Shown: positions 12,903 to 25,200 of the stretch, piece by piece
Layout: each line of letters starts with the position of its first letter
How positions within the stretch are numbered: position 1 is the first letter of the stretch
Assembly: GCA_021904315.1 (NCBI GenBank)
Contig: CM038923.1
Location: 15,878,038 to 15,942,037, forward strand
DNA length: 64,000 nucleotides
Direction of reading: 5' to 3'
Origin: Sphagnum magellanicum
Taxonomy: Eukaryota > Streptophyta > Sphagnopsida > Sphagnales > Sphagnaceae
Made by a program: the position numbers and the translations under genes
Notes under the pieces: generated by a model
Told to the model about the DNA's origin: nothing
Database searches by the model: none
Seen by the model: the letters and a program-made list of their open reading frames with translations, nothing else

Positions 12903-13400
12903 AAGACATTACCCAAATATCATAAGCTAGGAACTATCCCCATTCCAAGAAACTTCATTGTGCATAAAAGAATGCTAAAACAAAGGACAATAATCATTCT
13001 AACAACACAAATATCCAAGGCATTTTGTCGTTGTAAAGCTTAATCTAAATGAATTTTTAATATTATTGGTCTACAACTTGCATTAAGCATGACCATTGAC
13101 CTTTTTGTCCATACCTTGTAATTGTCTGGATTGTCCCAATGGATGATGAATAAGAGGAAGCTAAAATATTATCACCATTAAATTTAGTGGGAAGATAATT
13201 CACAAACTCAATTATGATGGCCATGTAGTCATGGGACTTCAATTCAAAACAAGTACGCGGAGTCAAAGACATTACCTTTAATGAATCAACAATGATAGAG
13301 AAACAGCCGCTTGCGACACTTCCAATCGTAGAGGTTGCACCTTGTCAGCTTGCGAATTCAACAACAACACTTCCACTTGAAGAACCTACTCTTTGTTAGT

Positions 13401-13810
13401 TTACAAATTCATTGAAATAGGGACAACAACATCAGGAGGGGAAAGGTTATCTTTGTCAAAAGAATCACAAAGATTGATAAACGATGATTGCATAATCGAG
13501 ACAAAAAACTTCAAGTTGTGAGAAACTGTAATGGGCTCTTCCTTCATTAAGACGTTTTCTGCTGCAATGTTGGCCACTGATGCAGTTATGCCCCATGTTA
13601 CAACAATATCTTGAGAATTGTTAAGCACATTTTTGCCAACAATTCGATACCTACCATCAATGACAATCCAAAACACCCTCCAAGGTTCACATTCGAAACT
13701 TGGTAAAAAAAACTTAAAATGATGTTGTTGTCCCCGTAAGAAACATTTAAAAAAACATATGTAGATCCTTGTTGAAAAGCAAACATTGCATAGAACACAT
13801 TTTCAATCAC
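13401..13810 (-). pseudogene. Upstream exon-like fragment of the MULE-like pseudogene
   Basis: Two overlapping - strand frames, 13598-13810 and 13401-13676, read into each other with a frameshift near the phrase FWIVIDGRYRIVGKNV. They lie upstream of the transposase core in the same direction. The second frame is 91 codons long and looks coding in composition (WGITASVANIAAENV, SFDKDNLSPPDVVVP). The segment may be the N-terminal part of the same gene, or an independent fragment. No domain is recognised in it. Between here and 12902 the frame is broken by many stops. Confidence 0.35.
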
Positions 13811-15729
13811 TTATACAACTCCAAAATAAAAAACCAAGAGGGTAAGATGTGGCTTCCCCACAACATGGAAAATAGCCATCGAAATTAAAAGAGAATGTAA
13901 TCAATGAGATAAATCTAACAACAATTTCACAATTAGACAACAGAAAATGCCATTGCATCAATAACTCAATTTGAAAGAAAGATGAGGAACTAGAACTCGA
14001 AAATCCAATGCAAGAGACAAAAATATAGAATCAAATCAAAACAAGATAAAATATGCAAAAAAGTAGACATCTCCATTTTAACCCTACGCTACTCATATAA
14101 CTACCATAAAGTAGCATCACATTAGGTGAAAGTATGTGTCAAGTAGCATTATTTTGCTCTATTAAATTTATAATAGTTTAATTCTAAAAAAATGAAAAAA
14201 ATGAATTAAAAAAATAGATAAAAAATACATTTGAAACCAACTGAAAAATATGTGTTCAAACCTACTTTTTGGTTAGAAAATTTAATGAAATTGATATGTC
14301 ATAAGTTAGGAAATGAAAATCAACATATTTTTTAGCAAGTCATTAGAAAAAAATCTATTTCCTTTTTGTAAGAACCTACTTTCACCCATTTAAAACCAAA
14401 AGCCCATAGTAAAAAATAGATGTCAAAAGTTACTTGTATTTTGAAAACCTACTTAAAACCTATTTTTACAATTTGAAATATGAAAATCAATGCACATTAG
14501 TGTAATCATATATTATATTTAATCATTGAAATAAAAACATTCAATGTTCCACAATTCTATAATGGGTTTTATTATTATTTAAAATCTATTTGTTCCAATT
14601 TTGACAAGGTAATCAAGTTGTTCATTTAATCTTGCTTACACCCAAGCATACTATTAGTAAAATGCAAGGATGAGCAACAATCTCCAATGAAAAACAACAA
14701 TGTGAATGGAGTAAGGAAACATATATTGGTGAAACGCATGTATTTTTCCCCTCGCATAAGTTTGAATGATATAGTTAGTAATGCAACAACAAGAATAGAA
14801 CTAAGAATAAATAAAAAAATGAAAGATACCAATATAAAGCATATAACAAACCCAACATGGCAATAAGGGAAAAATTGAAAAGTTACATAATTATGTAAGG
14901 AAAATAATGAACCTAACGATAATACACTACACCAAAATGCATTTTAGTTCACTCTAGGTTCCATTAGATTTTGAGTGAATTTGGACTTTTTATCATGGTG
15001 AAACTAGTCAACTTCCTAGTGACTAAGGGACCAGTTGCTACGGACAATGAATTGGTCCATTAGTACTTAGTGAAACAAAATTATTTTCAAATGAAATACA
15101 AATTTACCAAGCCATTTCATTTGATAATTAATTAACTAAGCATCATGGATTAAATTTAGATTATTTAATATTTAATGTAACATTTAATATTATTGCTAAT
15201 TTCATGATTTTCAGCCTATGAATTATTGACACGTGTCACTACCTATGCTAGGTTAAAAATTTAGTCTAGGTAACATAAGCCATGTAATCAACCTAAATAA
15301 GCACCTATTTTTGGGAACTACATACACGAATATTTGGTCAACTCACCATTGTTGAACACAAACACATCATTTGTGAGGTTTGATCCCTTGACTTCAAATA
15401 TGGAAACAATCACCCCTACCATCAAACCATTACACTTTTTGTGTGTTACATTGCATTTTATTTATCAAATACTTCATTTTAAACATTACAAAAGTATAAA
15501 CTTTGAAAATTCATATCTTAATAAGATATTGTCTAAATGAAATGATTATTTTTTTTAAAAAAAAATTCAATAATTTACATAATTAAATTTATTTCCTTTT
15601 GAAAGTATAAAATCATTTGAACAATTTTTTTAATATCATTATTCAATAACATTTCAATGACCATTATTTTGAAAAAAAAAATTTAATAAATGGATAAATT
15701 TTTTGTTAATATAATAATACTACCTATGT
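13811..15729. other. Gene-free AT-rich DNA with one CACTA-like terminus
   Basis: No gene is seen. At 14925 the sequence CACTACACCAAAATGC resembles a common plant CACTA terminus, but no matching right end was found, so no element is called. Most of the rest is A/T-rich simple sequence. Confidence 0.35.
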
Positions 15730-15887
15730 TAGGTTACTTTCAACTATTTTAGGGTTTTTTTTCATTGTTCAAAGTTATCTCACCCTACATTATTTGCAAC
15801 TATTTACAGTTATTTTTAGTTTTTTTTGTTATTATATGTTATTTTTGGTTATTGCATGCTATTTCACTTTAGATTATTTGTGGCTAT
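15730..15887 (+). repeat. Degenerate GGTTATT and GGCTATT repeat, left of the Ty3 element
   Basis: Words such as GTTATTTT, GGTTATT and GGCTATT recur up to the Ty3 insertion. The same repeat resumes at 29041, showing that the Ty3 element landed inside one repeat tract. Confidence 0.6.
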
Positions 15888-18130
15888 TGTGAGCCATGGA
15901 TTATAATTCAATAATTAATTAAGCCTTAGTTCTGTAATTTTCTTTAGTACTAATGATTGGAATGCTTATAAACCTCCAAGTAGTGATTATTAATAGTTGA
16001 ATCAGCCCTTGTGATATTTCCAGGCATATAATACTTTCTTTATTTCAGTTGATGTAACGCTTAATCAGTTAAGCACCTAGTAAACCTTTTAGAGTACATT
16101 ATCCCTTTTATGTTGAAAAGAAGGGAAAGGGGATGTAAAATTAGATGTGATTTATTGATAGATAGGAAATACAAGCCCATAATTAACATTAGCATTTCGC
16201 CATGACAAGGTTAAGTTAGTCTGTAGAAGAATCTTCAAGCACTATTGATGTACTTGTAAGATTGTTAGGATGTAGTCCTAGTACATCTTTATTTAATTTC
16301 ACTTCTATCAGACTTCTAAATATAATCAATTCAAACTTAAGTATTAAACACTTCCGCCTGAGTAGCTTTAGGTGAATTACAATTGAATAACTGACTTAAA
16401 GGATAGATCACAGTTGTAAAAAATCTAGGATGCGACGAATGGTGCAAGCGAGGTACTCGGCTCGATGCTCCAGGGGAAGTGGGTTGATCGGGCCTCGTAG
16501 CCAACGATAATGGCCATCACCGGGAACCCACGTTCGACAATGGAGACGGACATCATCATCTTCGCACTGGCACTCTTCAAATCTTTTTGGCGCGGCTCCA
16601 CGAGCAGGAACAAACTCTAAATAGATTGCTAAAGCACGTGGGTTAAGAAACAATCGACGATCCCATACCGAACGAGCGACTTGAGTGCGCACCACTCTCC
16701 TGGGCGGTTCTTCTTCGCGCGACCGTTGAGAAACATTCAAATCAAGCGATGCTTCTTCAAGTTCTTCTTGTTGTACGGGTGCGATGGAGGATTTGAAGGC
16801 GTAGCATCATCGTCCGCCATGACTAGTTGCGCCTGCATCAACAAAAAAAACCAAGAAGGTGCAAACAAGGTGGTACTTGCGTTCAAAAAAGGTCGAGGCC
16901 TTTTTATTTAACAAATTAGGGTAGGCGTAAAGTGTGGGAGTGACGACGGAACCTCATCAAAACTCGAACACCTTAGATCTAAGGGATTTATCAAACCCTA
17001 AATTCAACGGTGGATCTAAAAGTGTGTGAAAGTTTTCTTTTGTGATGCAAATTGTAATTTCAATTTACTATGTACTACATAGTTAATTAGTGCATAGTAA
17101 AGTAAATAGGTAGGGAATATCAAGGAGTAAATATTACACGAAAATGTTACTTCAACCATTGAATTAGTCAAGTAAGAACTCAAGGACTCTTCCTTGTTAC
17201 TATCGATAATTTATCCTAATAGTTAGTTCCTTGAAGTAATTAGGATGAAGAAGTAGGATGTGAGGGTCAACGGACGGAAAAAATAAGGATCAAGCAAGAG
17301 ACCTCATCAAGATATCCAAGATAAGGGGGAGATTGGATCCTCCAATCCATTAGTCATGAGGATTGTTATCCCCTTTGATTGGAGGATGAAATATCTCTTG
17401 TGTTCCATTGGGCCCAAGGATTCTCATCCTAATTTCAATTGGATGGCCATTCATTTTCAAATTCTCATTGGCCCTTGAAGGATGAGGAGGCCATTGATTG
17501 GTGCAAAAGGATTTCAAAGCTTTCATTGGACAAGAGGAACAAGCTCAAGGAAGGTCATGGAGGCGTACCAAGAAAAAAAAAAAAGCATTGTGTGTATGAG
17601 ATAAGGGAAAAAGGTTGTTAGTTCTTGTGTGTGGAGGTGTTCATGGAAAGGTTATGAAAAAATGAAGTATGGAATGGAGTTGTGTGTAGCAAGTAATCGT
17701 AGTGAAGCCTCTGGACTTTAGTTTAATTAATTGTTTCTCTCAAATCCACCGTTGGATTTGTGTCAAAATTAAATCAGTGTTAGTTGAGAAGGTGAAGAAG
17801 CTCCTTCAAAAAATTCAGCGTCATCGGTTTTGCTGTGAAGGAGTTACATTTGTGAAAGTAGAGGAGGTTGAATTGTTGTTTTTTCCCTCAATATAAACAA
17901 GTGGTTTTTAGTTTCAGGCTTAACTTTTGGTCAAAGACATAAATAAAATAAAATAACATAAAAAATAAATCATGAGATTTGGACACAACGCATTAGATTT
18001 TTTAGTAAATTTCATTACTTACCTCGAACCACCTCACTCGTTAGACTTTAACTACATAGTAGTTCCACTTTTAACCGGGTTTTTTGTGAGTGCATATCTT
18101 AGTGGTGGAAATGTGCAAGAAATCCTCACA
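15888..18130 (+). repeat. 5' LTR of the Ty3 element, 2243 bp
   Basis: TG...CA bounded, directly followed by a primer-site-like stretch. It carries one copy of the 197-bp block that is triplicated in the partner LTR, and a GC- and CpG-richer island at about 16430-16900 that holds an antisense ORF. Runs such as AAAAAAAAAAA near 17572 are shared with the 3' LTR. Confidence 0.9.
16408..16740 (-). CDS. Antisense ORF inside the 5' LTR, unknown protein
   Basis: About 110 codons are open on the strand opposite to the retrotransposon, and the frame stays open upstream to about 16808 (roughly 133 codons without a stop). The product is basic and arginine-rich in its first third, with an SLDLNVS stretch just upstream of the marked start that resembles an LxLxL EAR repression motif. 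It has a tryptophan- and proline-rich second half (WVPGDGHYRWLRGPINPLP). The start is uncertain: the frame has no ATG at 16740 (TTG there), and the nearest ATG, at 16820, is in another frame. The DNA is GC-richer than the rest of the LTR. It may be a captured gene fragment. The identical copy in the other LTR is expected from LTR duplication and is not independent support. Confidence 0.35.
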   Translation of the reverse strand: MNVSQRSREEEPPRRVVRTQVARSVWDRRLFLNPRALAIYLEFVPARGAAPKRFEECQCEDDDVRLHCRTWVPGDGHYRWLRGPINPLPLEHRAEYLACTIRRILDFLQL

Positions 18131-18133
18131 TTT

Positions 18134-18152
18134 TGGTGCGCATGCCGGGAGG
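18134..18152 (+). other. Probable primer-binding site of the Ty3 element
   Basis: TGGTGCGCATGCCGGGAGG begins three bases after the 5' LTR, the usual place for a tRNA primer site. It resembles but does not match the tRNA-Asp type site used by many plant Tat/Athila elements, so the primer is not assigned. Confidence 0.5.
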
Positions 18153-18913
18153 TGGAAATGTTGTTCTAACCTGAAATAGTGTGGTTCTATTAAGTTGGTG
18201 GTGATTCTTTTGCAAGTTCATGAACTTTTGGCATGGTGTTTATTAAGGAATATTGGAGTATGGATTGAACATCAATTTGGCACAAGCTCATCACAAATCT
18301 AGTTACATGTAAGTTGCTTTGTTTTCCTTTCCTTTACATTTGAATTTTAGGTGGAAAACAAAGGAAGGAGCGCGGCTAGGCTTGCTGCCTATGAGTATGA
18401 TCTGAACACTCCTTCCTTTCCTCCTCTTGTAATTCAATTGGGTTCAATTGAATGGCAAGGAAATTTTCCCACTCTATTGGATTGTTGTTGGGGAATTCCT
18501 TGAGTGTTGTGGTAGTTGCTTTGAAATTCCATAGACGTTTTTGTTGGTGAAGTTGGGTTGATGAGCAACATGACCTGAGTAATGTTTGGTGAAGTCGGGT
18601 TGATCACCGGCAGGACCATGTTTTGTTGTTGGACCCTGGGGTTATTGGAGTGATGGCCCAATAATCTACAGAAGTTGTTTGGTTGCAGGTGGAACACACA
18701 GGTTACCCATAATCCCGTGTCCCATCAAGTCTAGTTGTCTTAAGTAGGAAGGTGTTGGTTCCATTTCTAAATTTAGACTTGATTGTTTAAATGCTCGTTC
18801 AAACTAGATTACAAAAGAAACTTTTGGAATTCCAAAGTCTAGACACTAATCAAATTAATCATCAAAATCCAACAGATTTCCAAGCTTTGATTAGTCCAAC
18901 ATTGTCAAACAAC
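18153..18913 (+). other. Untranslated leader of the Ty3 element
   Basis: About 760 bp between primer site and gag start. Contains no long + strand frame. The - strand frame at 18434-18697 has no recognisable domain and is treated as chance. Confidence 0.5.
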
Positions 18914-21676
18914 ATGGCTTCTCAATCAGCTGTTAATCAGTGACGCGCTCCCAAGTCACGGGGTGAAACCCACTTGAGGGTTTCACAAAGTCAAGTTGCG
19001 GAAAGTTGAACTTGGTAGCACGCTCCCGGTTTCCAACTCTAGAAAGGGGTAGAGGGTCGAGTTGGGAGCCCCGGGATTAGACTAGGAAGAGGGACTAGCT
19101 TAACTGGTGTGAATCTGCATCCAAAAACCAACCAAATCGGGTTAGTTTAGCATTCGGGACACCCTTTGGTGTTGGGACTTGCCACGGGCACTTGGACACA
19201 CAAGACTCACCACGGCCCGGACTCGGGGGAAGCCACCACCTTCCCCCATATAGTATTCTCTGCGGCTGGTCGCGGAGGCTACATCCGAATGGCACAAATT
19301 CCCGGGACTCCCGAAATGGAGTCCCGAAATTGTCCCGGCGGGACTCCTGGAACTTTGAACCGCCATAACTCCCGACTGCAGAGTTGGATCGCGATGAGGT
19401 CTGAACCAAAGTTGTAGCCCTCGTCGAGATCTTTTCAACGCCATGTCGCACACTCAAATCGGACGTCGGGAACAGGTCGATTCCCGACTTTTAGTGGTCA
19501 GGAGTCAAATTGCCAGTTTGACTCCCGGCCCTTCTTTTGCCCATAACTCGAGCTGCAGATATCCGAATTGCCAATGCGAGGGCATTTTCAATATCTACGT
19601 TTCAAGACCTTTCCAATGACACCAAGAACACCCCAATGCAAGGTGTTTTGCCCCTTGCTATCGAGCTCTAAACATTCGGAAGTCCCGGAAGACTCCCAAC
19701 CTCCAACTTTTCCAAGTGTTGGGCTTCACCCCCACACTTGGCCAAAGTGGGGTTGCGACAATCAACCAAACCCACCACCGGTAAATAATTTGCCGCCTCC
19801 CATCGTGAATCCACCACCACCTCCTAATCCAATTATAGATCCCATGATGCTACCAAGGGGGTTACCCATCATTATCCCACAAGGACTAATGCCAGTTACC
19901 GTGCCTGTAAATTTGCCTAAATTTACAAGAACTCGGAATGAGGATCCAGCTGCACATGTAGAACGATTCGTGGAAGTGCTCATTACGAGCTTGGTCACAA
20001 ATCCTAATTACTACCTAGTGTGGTTCCCCACCACCTTAGATGATTCTGCATATGCTTGGTATAGGTCGCATAATGTTGGAACTTTCGCTTCATGGCAAGA
20101 ACTCCAAGCAGCTTTCCTACGGCAATTCCGCCCTGAAGTAGGACAACAAAATGCCCTAATGGCCTTGTCAAATATCAGACAAGGTGCTGATGAAGACATA
20201 ACTTCCTATGTTCGACGTTTTAGGGTGGTTTGCACCAGGTTTGTGGGCCAGATGCTCACGTATGACACCATAAGGCATTATTTCATTCAAGGGTTTAACA
20301 AAAACTCAACCATTCGAGATATTTTGAACCGTCGCCCCACTACCTTGAATGATGCTATCACTACAGCATTAGAGGTAGAAATCATAAATCGAGAGAATGA
20401 ACGCATGTGGAGGCGTGAAGAAAACCCAATTCCTAAGTTCATCCCATTATACCATCGACCTGTGGAATCTCAGATCAAATTGCAACCTAAGCTGTTGGTC
20501 ATGAAACCCCCAATCCAAACTGTCTTAACACCAATGCCTCTAGCAATAATGCCCCCATCGGAATCTAGTGGTACTAACCCACCATTAATGGAGACCCAAT
20601 TTGAGGAATTTCGGTCAGAATTAAAGGAGACTAATGAGGGATTCAAGGGTGAGATCATGAAGGCTTTGTAAGCCATGAGCGAGCAGATGTCTTGTCTTGT
20701 CAAAAATCAAGACCCTAACCTTAGGCCACCGCCACATGAGTCAGGTATGCATCCCTCTGGAATGTGGTGCACTACATGTAGACAAGTTGGGCACACAGCC
20801 CAATTTTGCACAATGTTAGTACAACCCCAAGTTCCACCTTATAGGCCACCTCATCATGTTAATCAACCCATGAACCCGCCTCAAGGTAATTTCCAAGTTA
20901 AGCAAAAATTTCTAGCATGTCGCACTTGTGGGGGTAGACATGCTCCAGGCACTTGTTGGGTAGAGTTGGGAATCAAATGTTCTAATTGTGGTGGCACTCA
21001 TCCTACAGATCGTTGTCGTAATCCAGACAAGGTCATACCATTGAACCCTCCTCCAGGAAACTACCAACAACAGGCTAGGAACAATGTGCAAGGTGCTAAG
21101 CTTAATGTACCTCCTATGGATCCCAACCCCCCGAATTTATTCTATGATCATCAAAACCATAGACAAACTCATCATCCTCCCACAGCTGTTCAAACTAGAC
21201 AAGGTGTGATTGATTTGGCCCCATTGCAAAATCATGGACAAAACCATAATGGAAGGCCAATGCAATCATACCCAGGCACCCAAGATGTTAGGTTGGTGGA
21301 CTCCGATCAAGCTGGTCCATCAACTATGAATCAAGGATATGTTACTCAACAGTCTAACCTAATTTGAACCTCAGAAATCAAGGAAAACAAGGGGAGGATA
21401 ACTTTAGAAGCCCCAACCTTGGCAGTCACAACTAGGGCTAAGACCTTGGCCATGCCTATTCTAAAAGAATCTTCGGATGTACCATCTGAGGATTCTCCTC
21501 ACTTTTCAGAGCTTGATGAAGTGCTCAAGGAAGCAAGGAAAAATGTTAAGAAGGCTAAGGCCAAAGGGAATGAACCTCCACCTCTAGAGCTTAATGATGA
21601 TGAGGTCTTCCAGTTCGTAAGAGATGAAAGGCTAGGGAGTGGAATGACACATGTACCAAGAGTCATTCATGCATGA
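18914..21676 (+). pseudogene. gag: Ty3 gag, interrupted by a solo LTR and by stops
   Basis: Gag forms the particle that packages the element RNA. The start ATG at 18914 follows the leader; nine codons later a - strand solo LTR (18941-19760) intervenes, and the frame resumes at 19761 with a proline- and asparagine-rich stretch. The capsid region (about 19920-20340) has the Ty3 retrotrans_gag pattern with AHVERFVE, WFPTTLDDSAYAWY, WQELQAAFLRQFRP and SYVRRFR. Three zinc-knuckle-like motifs follow at about 20768-20809, 20918-20957 and 20979-21018. The first is CX2CX4HX4C and the next two are CX2CX3HX4C variants. Stops at 20669 (TAA), 21365 (TGA) and 21674 (TGA) all lie in one frame, with no frameshift between them. 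Confidence 0.85.
18941..19760 (-). repeat. Solo LTR of the chromovirus family, in the Ty3 gag
   Basis: On the - strand it begins TGTCGCAACCCC and ends with the family end complementary to TGACGCGCTCCC, 820 bp. Flanks are ATCAG (18936-18940) and ATCAA (19761-19765), a 5-bp duplication with one mismatch. It carries the family TATA region and hairpin (19225-19247). No internal chromovirus sequence is present, so it is the product of LTR-LTR recombination. Long frames on both strands (19095-19457 on -, 19166-19417 on +) belong to this LTR and are not kept open in sister copies. Confidence 0.9.
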
Positions 21677-22243
21677 AGTCATAATCCAGCTGAACCTTAT
21701 GACCTATGGGCTGACTTGTGCAATACCAAGGCCAACATATCCATGGCACAACTCATCCAAGTGGCTTCTTCCATTAGGAAGGAATTTAAAGAAAGAGCTA
21801 CACTGACTAGGAAGCCTAGAAAAGTGGAAACCGCTGCAGAAGTTGCAGTTTCTACTTCTTTTGATGTTGGTCCTATTGAACTTGAGGTTGGGATTATGGA
21901 CAAAATCATCCCCAATGCATTGGTGGATGGGGGGAGTGGATTAAACATTATGCCTCTATCCACTATGGAAAAACTAGGCCTCAAAATCACTGGCCCTTCA
22001 CCTTATGTGGTGAACATGGCAGATCAAAGTGGGCATATCCCAATTGGTTAGATTGCAAATTGCAAGGTTTGCATTGGTGATGAAGAGTATAATCTTACTT
22101 TTCATGTGATTTGCCTTCAGACAGAAATTAATGTTTATTCATTGTTGTTGGGTCGAACTTGGTTGTAACTAGCTGAGGCTACAACCAACTGGTCTTCTAA
22201 TAATCCTTGTATCACTTTTGGCCCCCCAACCAATCGTACAGTT
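21677..22243 (+). pseudogene. Ty3 aspartic protease region
   Basis: The retropepsin-type protease cuts the gag-pol polyprotein. The active-site stretch VDGGSGLNIM is at about 21919-21954; it has D-G-G where the family usually has D-S/T-G, a known plant Ty3 variant. A second landmark, LLLGRTWL, lies near 22144-22165. Upstream sequence with LVDGG preceded by hydrophobic strands fits the fold. Two in-frame stops break it: TAG at 22049 and TAA at 22166. The frame is the same as gag and as the downstream polymerase, so the original element probably made one continuous polyprotein. Confidence 0.8.
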
Positions 22244-25200
22244 GTGACCATCAAACCTAAACGATCCTTGGTTTCGGGTTTGGGGCAAAAGAGGGGTGTC
22301 ATATCCAATAGTAACAATGACAAGAATGTCAACCCCAAGGTCACGTCAGCAGGTTATGTCCAACCTTCATACAAAGAAGGCCCACAAAAAATGGACATTG
22401 GTCCTTTGAGATGTATGGGCCCCGGTCTATATGATTGGACAAATGATGGTGAATTCACCACATGGTTGGCAAACCATCCAACTTCTGACCATGAGGTTTC
22501 AATTAATTGTATTACTGAATTTTTCATTAACGAGTCCAATGAAGCTTCTATAGACCTTGCTACCTTGGTCGATGACATTACCTATGAAGATGTATGCCAT
22601 TTAGAAATGGATGGCACACAAATTGAGGATCTCGAAACATTGATGAAAGAAGAGGACATCTTACCAGACCCCTTGCATTTTAGACGAACATCTTCTAGCA
22701 TTAAAGTCGGTTACAACCTTCCTATCTACCCACCTGTACCAAATGATTGGTATCATGGTCCTACTAACCCCATTCATGTGCGGGAGGTAGATTGGAAAAA
22801 GGTGGATGTCTCATATCCAGGAGAAGAACCTCGATTTATCAAGATCGGTTCACAATTGTCTACAGAAGAAACCACACAATATAAAAACCTTGTGATGGAA
22901 TATCGTGATATCTTTGCTTGGTCATATAAAGACCTCAAAGGAATTCCACCAGAAATTGCTCAACACACCATTCCCCTTATTCCAGGTGCTAGACCAATTC
23001 GTCAAAAGGAACGTCGTATGAACCCTCGATTACAATTAGTGGTCAAGACGGAGTTGGAAAAGCTGTTGGAAGCTGGTTTTATTAAACCAGTGGAAATTAC
23101 TGATTGGGTTTCTCCTATGGTATTGGTGAAGAAGAAAAATGGGAAACTACGAGTGTGCATCGATTATCGGGCTTTGAACAAAAACACTCAAAAAGACCAT
23201 TTTCCCCTTCCATTCGTCAATACCATATTGGATGAAGTGGCAGGTCATGAACTTTACACCTTCATGGATGGATATTCGGGGTATAACCAAATGTCTGTTG
23301 CTCCAGAGGATTACCATAAGACTGGGTTTACCCCCCCTTGGGGCACATTTATCTATGTAGTGATGCCTTTTGGGTTGTGTAATGCACCAGCTGCATTCCA
23401 GAGGGTTATGACTCACGCATTCTCTGATCTTTTGCACAAGTCTATGTCAATTTTCATTGATGATTTTAGCACACAAACTTCCAAGATTAACCACATGGTC
23501 ATGTTAAAGGCATGTTTTGAGCGATATCGCCACTATGGCATAGCCTTGAATCCGGAAAAGATATATCTAGCGGTGGAACGTGGGGTTTTACTTGGTCATG
23601 TGGTGTTTCAGAAAGGTAAGGAGCCAGACCCTGAAAAAATTGATGTCATTGTCAACCTTCAACCCCCTAGCGATGTCAAGGAAGTGCAAAGGGTCTTAGG
23701 TCATTTTGGGTGGTATAGGGATATCATGCATGATTATGCAACGGCCGCCATTCCACTGACCAACCTCACAAAAAAGGGCACCCCTTACAATTGGACCCTT
23801 CAATGTCAGGAAGGTTTTGATGCTTTAAAGGCCAAATTGACCACGTATCCTTGTCTCCTACCCCCAAATTGGGATCTACCATTCCATGTTTATTGTGATG
23901 CTTCAGAGGTTGCAGTAGGTAGTGCGTTATGTCAACCTATTGGTGAAAACCAAAAGATCCACGCTATTGCTTTCGCTAGCAGGCAATTAACTGCCGCTGA
24001 ACGAAACTACTCCACCACTGAACGTGAATGTTTGGCCATGGTTTTCAGTGTCAAAAAATTCCGGCATTACTTATTGTTGAATCCTGTGGTCTTTTTCGTC
24101 GACCACATGGCCTTGAGGTACTTGGTGAACAAACCTGACCTTAGTGGTAGGTTAGCTTGTTGGATCCTTCTTCTGGAAGAATTCGATTATACAGTGGAGT
24201 ACAAACCAGGTCGCATGCACAAACAAGCTGATAATTTGTCCAAACTTTCAAAAGACCTAGGTTCTTTACCCCTGGAAGATGATCTTCCTGATGCAAGTTT
24301 GTTTGCAATTGAGGTGGTGCCTACATGGTATAACCATATTGCAGAATTTCTGAGCACCCAACAAATGCCTTTGGTGTTGTCCAAAAATGAACGTCGTAAG
24401 ATTCGTGTGAACAGCAGGCACTATGCTTTAATATCTGGTCGCCTTTATCGAAGGAGTGCCGATGGAATCCTTCGACGATGCGTGACTTACCAAGAGGTTC
24501 CTTCCATTTTGGAAGCTTGCCATGATAGTGTTTGTGGTGGCCATTTCTCTGGGAGATTGACGGCACAAAAAGCCTTACGCTCTGGCTACTTTTGGCCAAC
24601 TATGTTTGCTGATGCCCATACACATGCCCAATGTTGTGATGCTTGCCAACGTTATGCACGCAATGACCTTCATATGGATTTACCATTACACCCGTCCTTA
24701 CCATTGGTGCCCTTTGAGAAATGGGGCATTGATTTCATTGGTCAGGTCTATCCTAGCTCATCTAGAGGGATGAAGTACATCATTGTAGCCACAGAATATC
24801 TCACAAAATGGGCAGAAGCCAAGGCAGTCAAGGTTGATGATGCTAAAGCCACTGCCACATTTTTGTATGAGAATGTCATCACGAGATTTGGATGTCCCAA
24901 GATCCTCATAAGTGATAGAGGCAAACATTTTTTGAATGAGGCAATTGAAAACATGGCAAGCCTATTCTAAATCAACCATCGGAAAACCACACCCTACCAC
25001 CCTCAAACAAATGGTCAAACTGAACGTGTGAACCAAACCTTAGTTTGTATTTTGCGTAAGACAGTTCACGATTCTAAGAAGGATTGGGATTCAAAACTAA
25101 CAGCAGCTTTATGGGCTTATAGGACCACCTATAAGGTTACCACGCGTGCCACACCTTTTTCTTTGGTCTATGGCATTGAGGCCATCTTACCTATCGAGTT

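Noticed and set aside
18134..18152. Assignment of the Ty3 primer to tRNA-Asp
   Set aside because: Only part of the expected complementarity is present; position supports a primer site, identity does not.
19095..19457. 120-codon - strand frame and overlapping frames on both strands
   Set aside because: They lie wholly in a solo LTR; sister LTR copies at 32198, 54120 and 55815 do not keep the same frames open.
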